From assembly GCA_947034885.2 (NCBI GenBank), contig OX344753.2:27358347-27422346 (forward strand): 64,000 nt of DNA. The letters run 5' to 3'. The position numbers were made by a program, and so were the translations under genes. The DNA comes from Thuidium tamariscinum. Lineage: Eukaryota; Streptophyta; Bryopsida; Hypnales; Thuidiaceae. The notes beneath the pieces were generated by a model. That model had not been told where the DNA came from. It worked only from the letters and a program-made list of their open reading frames with translations, and ran no database searches. How positions within the stretch are numbered: position 1 is the stretch's first letter; each line of letters opens with the position of its first letter. Of this stretch, positions 35,162 to 46,583 are shown in pieces.

Positions 35162-36300
35162 ATAGCCTTTGTTGGAAATGTGTTCATCTCCAGATTGGTT
35201 ATGGGGTGTCAAACAGGGCTTTTTTTTTGGACCAGTGTCCCCTGTGCTGGCCTCACTGCAGAGGCCAGATTTTGGAGGGACGAACTAGTAGAGGTCAGAA
35301 TTATGACAAACTGGCGAATTGCCGATTGCTTATGGCGGTGGTCCTACCTGAGGTTAGCAAATCTGCAGGTGATGGCAAGCCGCTGTGTGGCGGCTCCACA
35401 TGTTCCTTCTGTGGAAACTTGCGACCCAAGTCTCCCCTCCTTCCCAGAAGGGCGACCTGATCTCAGCAAACGCCACGTTCCGACCCCAAATCCAGGAGAC
35501 TCGGGAATTCCCAGAAGCAGGGCACTCAGATCTCAGCCGGCACACGCCACGCAGTTCCCCAATCCCCGGGGCTTTGGGGAAGACCTTTGCAAGCAGATTC
35601 TAAGTTAGCTGATGATGAATTCCGTCCCAGAACTGCCGTGATCCATCGACAGTTCTTACAAATCCCCGGCCAAGTTCCAAATCAAAGAAGAAAGAAACCA
35701 GGAAAAGTCCGGACTAGCTGATGAGACTGAGGAAAGAGTGAACTCACGGATCCGAGGATTCCGAGAGTGATCAGCACTCCAGTTGGTTCAGGGGCTTCTT
35801 CCCTGCCTCATCGATCGGAGCGGGCTGAGTGGCTCGCCTTCTTGCGGATCGACGGACGACCCTGAAATTCTGCTTCAGCATGGATGCATGTTACCCACAT
35901 CGATCAAATGATTGATCTGGCTTCCGCCGGAAATTTAAGAGAATGCCCTCAATCACCCGTTTCAATTCCTCGGCGGCAGAAACTGCTCCGGCAAATTCCT
36001 CGAGACAGATCTCGACGTCCTGATCGATCGATCGAGAGATCAACAGTGAGGATAACTTCAATTCAACGGCAACTCAAATTCGTGAACAAGTTCGTAATGG
36101 GATTTCAAATCACTTTGGATGTGAGTCACCAGAGAGGAGATCCACGTTGTGGAATCTCTCCCCGGCCCCGGCATGGCTTCGGCGATTGTTTATTGATGGC
36201 AAATTGGGAAACCAAGTTCCAGAAGCTTTCAGTTGTCCTGCCACGGACCCAAGACGAAAGGATGATAGAGAATCCTTCAGTACAAAGTTACTAGTAAGTT
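35162..36300 (+). other. GC-rich island with open frames, product unrecognised
   Basis: Composition rises abruptly to host-gene level between AT-rich repeats. The longest frame (176 codons, 35078-35608, non-ATG or internal ATG start) contains hydrophobic then Arg/Pro-rich segments with no recognised domain, and further open stretches follow to 36294. Possible splice-like AG/GT sites exist, but no consistent gene model or family emerged. It could be a multi-exon gene, a captured gene fragment or a retroelement LTR or leader. Confidence 0.35.
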
Positions 36301-36524
36301 ACGTAGGATATAGTAGAGGTACTTATTACCAATACATACCCCATCAATATTAAATAGGGTACTCTACTTTCAACTATGATTGGAATGGATTCCTGATTTC
36401 TTCTTGGAATGTGTGTTTTTGTACTTTTTCAAGGTTTGGAGCAATAAGCTAATGATATAGAAAGTAGGAAGTAATTAGTGGGAAAGTAGTTCTTGAATGA
36501 TCGGAATTGGATGACTCTAGATGT

Positions 36525-36725
36525 TGGTCATTGGTCAAGCTGAATTTTTGCCTTTCAAAATTCATAGTAATTTCAATTCAAGAGATAAAATTACCAAATT
36601 TTTGCAATATCCATTATTTATTGTTATCACCATACCTTTGAAATTTTTTGCTTTGCCTTGCACTACCCTAAATCATGTCCAAATGTACTTATTTTATTGG
36701 TTATAGGTACTTCTACTATAGAAGG
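36525..36725 (+). repeat. Dispersed repeat, partial copy
   Basis: Matches 40880-41080 (ATTCATAGTAATTTCAATT..., TTTTTGCTTTGCCTTGCACT, TTATAGGTACTTCTACT). Third member of the family also at 34040-34380. Confidence 0.5.
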
Positions 36726-38922
36726 CCAGATGTTTATCTTTGAAATTTTGTGTGAATAGGGAAGGTTTTACATCATAGTTTGACATCATAGTTTGACATC
36801 ATCGGAGTGCTTTCAAGTTTTTTTTAAGCATATAATTCACTTGTTACCACAAATAAATTATAATTTAATTTAGACTCAAATTGAGTCAATTAGTGATGAG
36901 AGTTCAAACAATGTAAAATCCCCTTCCTTGTATCAATTTGTAGAATCCTGCATGAATGTAATCCAGTTCAATAGAGAAAGTTTCAAGGCTATGGAAGGTT
37001 GCTTGAGTATATGCAAATGTGCAAATAGAAAAAAAATCAGCCCAAATTAGCATGTAGAGAATCTTGCTAGTTTGAGCCAATTTATGTGCCTTGTTGTACT
37101 GGCAATTAATTTATTAATTTTTTTTTCAAAGAAAATAAAATAAAAATTTACAACAAAAATATGAATATTTTTTTATTTCAATAGTATTTGCACGTTGGCC
37201 AAAAGTCAAACAACCTTCTACAAGGCTCAAATTTTTACTTGTGTAGTATGATCCTCATAATGAAATACAAATGAAACTTGCATAAAATGAAGATGAAATT
37301 TGGATGTAAGTTGGATGCAAATTGCAATCTATTTGAAATAGAATGAAAATAGTATGGAGCACATGATATTGGATCTATCTAAAAATATTGGAAACTAATA
37401 GTATAGGACTTTTCTTAGGCAAAATAGTGACACGATGAACTTCAAATAAATAAATAAACTACAAAATGGTGAAGTTTTTAGTTGTAAAACCTCAAATTAA
37501 GAAAAATATTGGATGAAAATAGATTTATCAATACCATACCACTCATTAAAGAATCTGATGTTTAACCCCTAAAGCCCTAAGTTGCGTTTTTTGGCAAGAT
37601 AATGATTTTGGGTAGCTCACTATGAAATGGAGTTTTTATTTTTTTCTTTGAAATTTTTACACAAGGTGTGTCCAAGTAGTAGCTTCAAGGCCCAACAATT
37701 TTCATAACTTTTGACTTTGTGGTTAAAAAGTTATGGAATGATATGTCATTTTGTTTGCTCTGCGCTTCTGCGAGCAGCCCGGGCAACTGATTTTAAAGTA
37801 ACTTTAAAAAAAAAGTGAAATTTCAAATTGATTCTTTAGATATATAAAGACATGGGAAGCTTTGAATCATTCCATTTGAATTCATTAGTCAAAAGTTACA
37901 AGAAATTTTAGTTTGCGGGTAGGTATAGAGTCTTTGAAAACCTAGTTGTCATGATCAAGGTAGTGGCTCCCAGGGTGTGACTGAAGATTTACTTGTGGCT
38001 TTTGGAAAAAAAATTCCTCCAAATTTTTCTAAAGGTTTGGTGCCGAAGATAATTTTTTGGGTGCTTTTAGTCTTTTTACCCCCCCCACAAAACAACCTGG
38101 TTGTTGTCCCTCCAGAAGTCAAGGCCCCCTGTGGTTATTGTACTTTTACCCTTTCATTTGTTAAAAAATTAAAAATAATAAAAATAAAACATAAAAAGTC
38201 TGTAAGTTATCTCACTGTCCACAAATTCAATGTGGGAGCTCTTCAGTGACGGAGGATTAAAGATTTTGGTGGGTGACCTAGAGACCTATTGAAAGGTGAC
38301 GACAGAGAGCCCGGAATGGGAGCAGGGAACCCATCACAAAGACAGGGAACTAATGTAATGTACCATCATCTATCTTATTTGTCAACATTGGACCAGAAAG
38401 GCACACTCAGCAAGTGAATGATTCCAAAGTAATTTTCAGACTCTTTGTTTTTTAATTGAAACCAATGGAACATTCCCATTCCCATTGATAAATGAAAACA
38501 GTACAATTTCTAGACTCACTTGAAAAGCATGACAGGAAGTTCAAAACCAGTTGCTGACTTTTCAACCCTAAATCTGGTTCTATGCCATGGACTACCCATC
38601 ACAATCACCATCACAAGTTGTAATTCAGAACCTTCTTTTCTTTCAACTTGCTTCTTACACCCTTGGATCATGAAAATCAAAGATTGTGATTGAAAGTGAA
38701 CAACCGGTTATGTTTGATAACCTTCTTGCCACTACCGCGGCTCAAAGATGATCTAATACATAAACTGGTGAAATTATTCTACACATGAATTATGTGATGC
38801 CAAGAAGGGAGCCTGCCCATAGTCTCCCTTCCCTTCCCTTCCCTTTGTTCCCACTTGGGGGCCCCAAGTAATCAGAATTGGCATGTTGTATGTGCACACA
38901 GTACCATGGGCCTCTTTGCAAT
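36726..38922. other. Intergenic DNA containing a third copy of the large dispersed repeat
   Basis: 37560-37925 parallels 14490-14880 (TTTAACCCCTAAA..., GGCCCAACAATTTTCATAAC, GGAAGCTTTGAATCATTCC). The rest shows no gene. Near 37980-38249 there is a 90-codon frame without motifs. Confidence 0.5.
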
Positions 38923-39765
38923 GCGGGATGTTAAATCCTGTAATCGAAACTAATGTGGCATAGCTGGATTTACCCTGGTGTAAACAGCAGAAGGTTAAAT
39001 CATACCATCGAAGGTGGGCCCAGGAGGATAAATCTCATTTTATTAGGGGTTCACAAGGGGTTTGGGGTTTATATTTGTTTTGGGTTTTTTAGTAAGGTGG
39101 GTACACTTAAAAGCGCCATGTTCCTAAAAGCGCCATCTACAGTGCACATACATTTTCGAAATCAGTCATGTACCCAAACTGTAGATGGTGCTTTCAGAAA
39201 TAGACTTTAACTGTTAATAACTTTTGCATATAGTATCCAAATCCTGTGTTCTTTGGTGCGTTGGAACATGCTTTCACTTGCCAACAAGACTACATAAAAG
39301 TTTGAACTAATTCATAGCAAGAACTAGGCTCAGTATGAATAAGTGGCGCTTTTGGGTGTACCTACCTTATGTTCAGAGTCTCTCTAGCTAATTTGAAGTC
39401 TCTGATTCTGATTCTCAATTCAGAATTTGAAAAAATAAAATAAAAAATACAAGAAATAAAAAATTTCAGTGTTTATACTAGAATAAATCCAGCTTGCGGG
39501 ACCCACCTTTGATGGTATGATTTAACACTGCCCGAATAAATACTGAATTTTTTAATTTTTTTCAAATTTTATTTTTTTCAAATTCTGATTTCATATTTGG
39601 ATTTGGAGACCCCAAATTAGCTAGGGAAGACCTTGAGACAACCAAAAAACCCAACAAAACATAAACCCCAAACCCCTTATCAATCCTTGGTAAACAAGTT
39701 TCACCTGTTGGGGGCTCGATTTACTTGCGCCACGTAAGTTTTGTTTACAGGATTTAACATCTTGC
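38923..39765. mobile_element. MULE-like foldback element with perfect 9-bp target duplication
   Basis: Left terminus GCGGGATGTTAAATCCTGTA at 38923, complementary to GATTTAACATCTTGC ending at 39765; subterminal arms (GGGGTTTGGGGTTTAT / ATAAACCCCAAACCCC, AGCTAATTTG / CAAATTAGCT) also pair. The perfect 9-bp duplication CTTTGCAAT lies at 38914-38922 and 39766-39774. A 9-bp duplication is characteristic of Mutator-like elements. No transposase is encoded, so it is non-autonomous. A second MITE is nested inside at 39095-39367. Confidence 0.85.
39095..39367 (+). mobile_element. Nested TA-flanked MITE, GGTACACCTAAAAGCGCC family
   Basis: Termini AGGTGGGTACACTTAAAAGC and complement GCTTTTGGGTGTACCTACCT, flanked by TA at 39093-39094 and 39368-39369. 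An internal hairpin (GCGCCATCTACAGT / ACTGTAGATGGTGC) is present. The same element in opposite orientation is at 61977-62269. Because it lies inside the MULE-like element, it inserted later. Confidence 0.8.
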
Positions 39766-39774
39766 CTTTGCAAT

Positions 39775-40491
39775 TGGCTACAAAGCTATGTATTCATGAA
39801 TGCTGCCACAGCCTCAGTAGAAAGGAAAATGTGGGAAGTTACAATCACATGAAAATGACCTTCAATCCATTTGGAAACAATACCAAAATTAATTTATGTT
39901 GATGTAAGGTAGACCAACCTCATTTAGTTTGCAAACCATTTCTGTCACCCTATATTTGACCCCATTTCTACCCATGCCACCATTCACATCTGCTAAAAAA
40001 TGAGCCAATTCTATCTAGAAATCTAACAAAATCAGTGCATTTATGTCATTTAGGATAATATGGCAATAGTTGATTGGTGAATACCTAGATGCTTACAAAG
40101 TTATAGGGACATAAAAAGATGGTTATGGGTTGTTATTAAGTTAAGGTGTTCATGATCCAAGTCTTGGGCATTTTTGTAATTCAGGGCTGTATACTTCAAA
40201 AATTCACAAAAATTACAATTTTGATCAAAGAAGTAAAATTCCACTTGGGTTTGATTTGTGAAACATGTGCACACCTGTAAAAATATATGTCCTTCTTGAA
40301 ATAGGTCCCAAGATAGTCACATTGAAAATCAAGGTAGTAAATTGGTTGGTCTACCTAATGTATTTTTGAGATATATGTGTAATTACAAAGAATGTAAAAA
40401 TGTGAGACCTATTAGGTGAAAATTTGAGTTTATAAATATCAAATGTTGAATTTCTTGCACAATAAGTTATTTCTCACTAAAATCCTAACAC
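39775..40491. other. Intergenic DNA
   Basis: AT-rich with nothing recognised. Confidence 0.45.
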
Positions 40492-40667
40492 CACTAGAAG
40501 AAAAGCCTCAAAATCTGTGTTAGTTTCAACATAATGCGTCAAGACAGAAAAATGCATTTTTCTGCGTTTTCCGACTTTTTCACTGCGTTTTCTGCGTTTG
40601 TTTCAACATAACTCACTTGACACATTATGTTGAAACTAACGCAGATTTTGAGGCTTTTCTTCTAGTG
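40492..40667. mobile_element. CACTA-like MITE, 176 bp, 3-bp duplication CAC
   Basis: Inverted ends of about 52 bp starting CACTAGAAGAAAAGCCTCAA, nearly identical on both sides, with CAC at 40489-40491 and 40668-40670. A CACTA terminus with a 3-bp duplication fits CACTA/CMC elements. The interior holds repeated TGCGTTTTCTGCGTTT. No coding. Confidence 0.85.
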
Positions 40668-40764
40668 CACTCATGTTAAGGTAGAACCACTCATAATCAA
40701 CCAATGCCCCATAACCAACATGTTGATGGATGTATTTCCAACCAAGGCTAGAATGATTTTTTTT

Positions 40765-41085
40765 CTTCCTTTTCAAAGCTAGGACTAAATGTTCATGGCA
40801 CATGTTCCAAAGTAATGTGCAAGTAAAAGCATGAAAGAGTGAGTAAAAATGTATTTTTTTGAGTGGTCATAGGTTAGAAGAGTTCAAAGATTGGTTTATA
40901 CTTTTTGCCTTTCAAAATTCATAGTAATTTCAATTGATGTGATAAAATTACTAAAAATTTTGCAATCCATAATATTTCTATCACTGAGTCATTGCATCTT
41001 TAAAAATATTTGCTTTGCTTTGCACTACACCGATTCATGTCTAGAATATGGTAAATGATCAGTTATAGGTGGTGCTACTTGAGAA
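40765..41085 (+). repeat. Dispersed repeat, plus copy
   Basis: Inverse of 34040-34380 and parallel to 36525-36725. Anchors are TTTTCAAAGCTAGGACTAAA, GTGAGTAAAAATG, ATTCATAGTAATTTCAATT and TTTGCTTTGCTTTGCACTAC. Confidence 0.55.
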
Positions 41086-42524
41086 CGTTGTTGCATTTAA
41101 GGATACCACACCTTATCTAGATTCTTGTCTGAAGTTGTCCCTACTTTTGTATAGAAAAAGAACAAGTAGGATGCCCCAAATGCGAAATTAATGGGAGGCC
41201 AACCAAACAATCAGAGTCTTTTTCTTTTCTTTTTTCATTTTCATTTTTTTTTTCCATTTTTGATAAAGAGATGGACAATTCCCATTGCAAAAAGAAACAC
41301 AATACAATTCTCTTCATTTTTTGTGAAGTGCCAATGAAAGTGTCCTTACAAAATGTCATGGCAATAGCGGTGCTCCAAATTTCACTATTGGATAGAAATT
41401 ATCACATTTATACATATCACATATCCATAATTTTGTTTTCATCCAATTTCTTCTAGGATTATTTTTACAATTCAAAATATTTTGGGAAAAATCTTCACAC
41501 CTAGCAATAATGTAGAGTTGATGGCTATTTCCAATCATGATTGTGATTCATGCATAATGAATGTGGAAAGTATGAACAATATTAAGAATAATCATTGGTA
41601 GAATTTTCTTTTCAATTCAACCTTGTGACATAATAAGGTAAGAGGCTCCTAATTGGATCATCTAATACAAAATGAAGGCCTATAAAGAAATATGTGGGGT
41701 AGAAAAATATGGGAATGATTTTCTAAGAAAGGCAAATGAAAAATTATAGCATTTTTTTTGGAATTTTTCGCTCTAGTATAAATTAGTTATAATTTTCTAA
41801 AGTCAAAGCATAGTAGGTACATAATATTGCTTATAGGGTGCATCTATTATGACACATGACAGGGCTTTGAACCATCCTCAACAATTCAAGACATGGTGAA
41901 TGACATGCTGGAAATGATCAAATATACTGTAAAAGAAGGTGCATGCTAATTGCAAATCCACCAATATAGATGGCTAATAATGAGCATCTATAAGGTAAAA
42001 CAATCCATTACAAACCAAATCAAGAGTTTGTTCTCATGTCACTGCTGAAATCTTCTAATTTTTTTTCCACATGTAAACAAGTGATAGAAATGATGAGAGC
42101 AACTGAAAGGTTTTTTTTTTAACAAAATGTGAATTTGTTATGAATTTTTGAAGTGTTCCACCCATCATGATTTCTAGACTACCCCAAAACCAACTAAAAT
42201 TGTATCCATAATGGTCATCTCACTCACCTAATGCAATCAAAATATTTTTTAACATAGAGGGCTTAAAAGAGTCATTTCCTACAGTGAATTAACACTAAAA
42301 AGTTGAAAGTTCTTGTTATGGTCACTAATCACCCCATTTCAATTAGCTAAGACATTAATTGTGGCCAAAATCTCATTTTCTAGAAGAAAATTGTAACAGT
42401 GGGCTCATTCTTTAAAGTTTGTAATTGACTATTTTACCTTATATTCATTGCCTCAGATTTCTTCGTCACTCACAATTTTTTTTGAAAATGAAATGCATGC
42501 AACAAGAATTCTTACTATCCATTT
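41086..42524. other. Intergenic DNA
   Basis: AT-rich. Short overlapping frames around 41141-41538 on both strands lack motifs. No gene or complete element seen. Confidence 0.45.
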
Positions 42525-42854
42525 ACTATAACAAAACATGGTAAGAAAAACCACACTTAAAAATTGAGTGCCATTTTTATTGCCACATTTTTGTGCAAGC
42601 CAACTACAAGCGCAATCAATGTTTTTTGCAATTTTCCATTGCAATTTCTGGATTTTTTGAGTGTATAATATACCACTGGAAAGGTATTGAAAATATCTTT
42701 CTTATGGTATATTACATGCCCCAAATTTCTTAAAATTGTAGTAGGAAACTCCAAAAAACAATGGTTATCTACTATGCAAGCATGTACAAAAATGTGGCAA
42801 AAAGAACCGCACTCAATTTTGAGTGCCATTTCTTTTACCATGTTTTGTTATAGT
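42525..42854. mobile_element. Foldback element, full-length hairpin of 330 bp
   Basis: Termini ACTATAACAAAACATGG at 42525 and the complement CCATGTTTTGTTATAGT ending at 42854. Inverted similarity continues inward (TTGAGTGCCATTT..., GCCACATTTTTGT) to a central palindrome (GTATAATATACCACTGG / TTATGGTATATTACATG), which matches the hairpins at 31.7-32.1 kb. No clear target duplication and no coding. Confidence 0.7.
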
Positions 42855-43563
42855 GATTGGGTAGTAAAGATAAAACTTTATTGCACTCCTCTAAGTGCAT
42901 TTAACTTTTTTCTTTTAGTAATTATAAAGTCTTTCATGACCAAATTATGCATTTCATAGTCTTATATGTAGCTCTTAGTGGATTGCTTAACCATGCACAT
43001 ATAACTGATAGTTACCACCATTTATAAATTGCTCTATATTCTAAACCATGTACATAATTTAAGGTGTGTTTGTAGGAACAATTCTTAATGCCCAAACAGT
43101 TTTCAAACCCTCTCCTGTAAAAGGGCAAAAACATCTTTGATGGATGACCTTCAAGGGCCCTTGAGAAACCAACAATGCATCAATTGATACAATGGTTCAA
43201 CATATCATTTTTTTGTCTAACAACTCTAATGATAGTTTAAAAAAAATACCAATTGAAAAGGCAAGAGGCAAAAAAATACTATTAGCTTGGTTGTTGGATA
43301 TAATTTAGCCTAGAGGACAAGCTAAGAGAGAGATTCTACTCTAACAGTGATAGTTTTCATATTTGTATTAACTTCTTTGGACAAGAATGTTTTGATATTA
43401 CAAATATCTTTTCCTTCTATACATCATATGGATGCTAGGTCCACCTATTTATGTTTGTAGCACCTGGAATTCTATTTTTTTCAGCTTAAAGATGAACTTT
43501 CCATCTTCATCTTTGAAATCCATATCTTCGATCTATAATTTAAATTCCAAGACCTTTTTAGAT

Positions 43564-43794
43564 CACTACAAGGAGAAGGGATGTTTTCAATATATTCCTA
43601 GAGATAAGATTTAAATAATGATCTTTTTAGGAGATTTTCAGTAAGAAATTAATAGAAATGTGTGTCTTTGTAAAATAATTTTATTGAAAAGACACATATT
43701 TCAAGTAATTACTTATTGAAAATCTCTTTGAAAGGTCATTACTTAAAATATCATCTTGAAGACTATACTTAAAACACCCCTTTTTCTTGTAGTG
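43564..43794. mobile_element. MITE with CACTACAAG termini and 3-bp duplication GAT
   Basis: CACTACAAGGAGAAGGGATG at 43564 pairs with ...CACCCCTTTTTCTTGTAGTG ending at 43794. Inverted similarity extends about 100 bp per arm. GAT flanks both sides (43561-43563, 43795-43797). CACTACAAG termini are typical of plant CACTA-type MITEs. Non-coding. Confidence 0.8.
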
Positions 43795-43797
43795 GAT

Positions 43798-45370
43798 TCA
43801 AAGACATCATTGCTTTTAAAGAAGCTAAGATTTGAATGTCATTAAGTTATAAAAATCTCAATTATACAATCTAGTAGTGTGTGTTGTAGATGATGTCAAT
43901 CTTGAAATTTGGAGTTGTTTGGCCACATGGATTGTAAGATTATAATACATCAATGTTGGAAAAGGATGTTGAAATTTTTCTAGAAAGCAAATACATTTGG
44001 AGGTGAAACTTGATTTCTAAATCTACTCAAATAAAAAAACTTTAATCCCCTAAAGACCCAAAGTCCCTTCATGGGACACATGGGATTTCAAGCAAGTTGG
44101 TGTCACTTGAATTTTTGACATGATTTTTTGAAAATTTTTCTAAAGATAAAAAATCATCTAAGCTTTTTGAAAGTATTATTTTTATTTGAATTGGTGCCTA
44201 GGAGCAAAATTATGCCATTCTAAGTCCTAAAAGCAACTTGCCAAGTAGAACAAAAAAAATACAATTTTTTTTTTTAATTTTAATTTTTTTTCTCAAAGAA
44301 TATATTTTGGTCTTTATCTAAAGTTTTGCTTCATTATATTTGGACTAATAATGAGAAAGTTATCAACAATCTTGTATTTGAAGCAATCTAAGAAAATTCT
44401 TGAAATAACAACTTACATAATTCATTTTTGAATGCAATTTTTCAAATTTCTCAGCTTTTTTTTCCATAAGGTTAAGTTTGTTTGCAAAAATAATCTCAAT
44501 ATTGGAGTTATGATGTTTCAATTCCATCTTTAAGCAATTAACAATTAGTGTTTTGTTCAATTTTGGATCTACTTCTACTTAACAATTTTTTAATGAATGA
44601 AAATCAAGTTTTTCTTTTCTTTTTGAAATCCTATTCTTTGACTATCAACTCAAATTTTCAACGTAGTTTTAAGAAAAATTTATATGCTATAGTGGAAAAA
44701 AATTCCACAAATGGCAATCAAAGTCATTTGAAATTACAAGCAAGAGCTCAAAAAACATTTTTTTTCCTACTCTGAATGCTACTATCTTGTAATCGATATG
44801 CACAAACTTCATAAAACCTTAATAACATGATCCAAGATAAGTAAATTACAAGATCTTGTAGTTAGATTTAGCAAATGTGTTTTTTTTGGTTTATTAAGTA
44901 GAGGTAATAAATATAGCAATTTTGAGTGATTTTCAAGCTAGAAAATACCTTGCAAGATATATGAGCGACTCTCCTCCAAGTTGAAAAAAACTGCCTCAGT
45001 CTATTCTGCCTTTGAGCGTTAAGTAACACATTCGTCACTTGCAAGATCAAAAAATTAAAGACTGCAAGTGATCAATTTAGTACCTGCATACGTTTGAGAT
45101 CAGGTTTGAGTAAAGCATGCTTGAGATAAGGTTCTGGATCAGAACCCTTGTCACCTGCATACAATTTAATTAATGCTTTGAGAAAGAGAGAATCTGATCC
45201 ATCCAAACTGGCCAGGTGTGCATCCCAGTTAGTCGCGTTTCTACGCGATCGAGACAGGTACTATTGCATGTGATGGGTACAGCACCCGTGCAATATGCCT
45301 TGAGTTGCAGAGCGCCCATCATCTCCCATCATCTTGCTGTGATCTATCTTCACGGTTTTCGTCTTCCGAA
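43798..45370. other. Intergenic DNA up to the Copia insertion site
   Basis: AT-rich to about 45.06 kb, then GC-richer. A plus-strand frame from the ATG at 45273 runs into the Copia element. If the element and one ATTAT are removed, the frame continues at 50853 to a stop at 50981-50983, 77 codons in all. Product not recognised. Confidence 0.4.
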
Positions 45371-45375
45371 ATTAT

Positions 45376-45529
45376 TGTTGACAGATGTTCATCCATCCAC
45401 CTCGATTCTTCATCCAGTTATACCTGGATCTTGTATATATTACCCATGATCTCTTTGATAATTCAGTTTTCGAGTTATTCAACTAAGTATGTATGTATGA
45501 GTGATTGTTGATCTGTCGATGTTTGAACA
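45376..45529 (+). repeat. Copia 5' LTR
   Basis: 154 bp from TGTTGACAG to TTTGAACA. It contains TGTATATATTACC, a possible TATA/R region. Nearly identical to 50694-50847. Confidence 0.97.
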
Positions 45530-45541
45530 TGGTATCAGAGC
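45530..45541 (+). promoter_or_regulatory. Primer-binding site (initiator Met-tRNA)
   Basis: TGGTATCAGAGC abuts the 5' LTR. This is the usual plant Copia site complementary to the 3' end of initiator Met-tRNA, which primes minus-strand cDNA. Confidence 0.95.
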
Positions 45542-45881
45542 GGTGGTGAGAATCTTGTGATGCTCGTGAAGTTCGTTAAGTCTTTTATGTGTGATTATCC
45601 TGTTAATCTGTGATTACAGAGTGTATGATCAGTCTGTTGATTTGCGCTTACATCTAGCAGTTCACGCTACTAAGTTATGTTACTAAGCTTCGTTACATAA
45701 CAGCCACACTTTGGACTGTATCTGTGGAGTCGTTGTCAATCCCGTCTTTTCAGATTTTCTTCCGAAGTCGTGCCGCTTTAGATTCAGTACCGGCCGATCG
45801 ATCGAATCGTAGCAGCTCGTTTTCTATCCGATACCTGCTTCGACCGTAGAACTTTTTCAAGCTTCAAGTCGATAGACAGGA

Positions 45882-46583
45882 ATGTCGAGAGACAATATAG
45901 TCCCAGACGAGGTGAAACTCGTAGGCTCTTCAAACTTCCATCTTTGGAAGTACATGATTACTAGGATAGCCAAGAAGGAAAAACTGTCGTATCTCCTATC
46001 ATTGTCACCTGGTGCATCTTCTAATGCAAATTTAGACAGCTCCACAGAGTCTGATGAAGATGAAGAGGAGACAGAGCGACTGATGTACATTCTTACTATG
46101 TCCATCAAGCCCTCTTTGTTAACACAACTTACCGAATATCAGGAACCTCGACTGTTGTGGAATTTCTTGTGCAGATCATTTGAGGTCAATAATGATAGCA
46201 GGAAGTTTGAGCTAAAGAATCGTCTCTCTCTTCTACGTTTCTCTGAGAGCATTGGAGTCGAATCTTACTTTTCTCAGTTTCGATAGAATCTTGCACAGTT
46301 ATCGGCAATTGGTGTAAAGATCGATGACACGGATCTAGTGCAAATTGTAATGAAGGCTCTTCCTGACAGTTTTGACTACTTCTTGCAGAACTATACAAGT
46401 TCTGGCAGCTTTCCTACTCTCGATCAGTTACAGACTCGACTACTGTTGGAAGAAAGTCGCCGACAATCAAAAATCAACACTAAGGCACCCGAGTCAGAAG
46501 CATTATACTTCAGAGGGCGCCTCAACGCTACAACGGCCAGCAAAATCGATCCACCGGTCCTTATCGTCAGCAAGGCTCATTGA
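45882..46583 (+). pseudogene. Copia gag (nucleocapsid precursor), interrupted
   Basis: Frame begins MSRDNIVPDEVKLVGSSN at the ATG at 45882, after a 340-bp leader. The Copia-type gag signature L.GSSNFHLWK...I is present near the start and the RLLLEESRRQ helix near the end. A TAG at 46284-46286 interrupts it after codon 134, and the reading continues in the same frame to about 46570, where it must shift by one base to join the zinc-knuckle frame. The TAG would be explained by one C-to-T change. Confidence 0.9.

Noticed and set aside
35078..35608. 176-codon frame as a confirmed gene
   Set aside because: Starts inside a tandem repeat, no recognised domain, no consistent splice model; reported only as part of a GC-rich island.
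45530..45541. tRNA-like sequence
   Set aside because: Only 12 bases complementary to a tRNA 3' end; it is the retrotransposon primer site, not a tRNA gene. No tRNA or rRNA gene was seen in the window.
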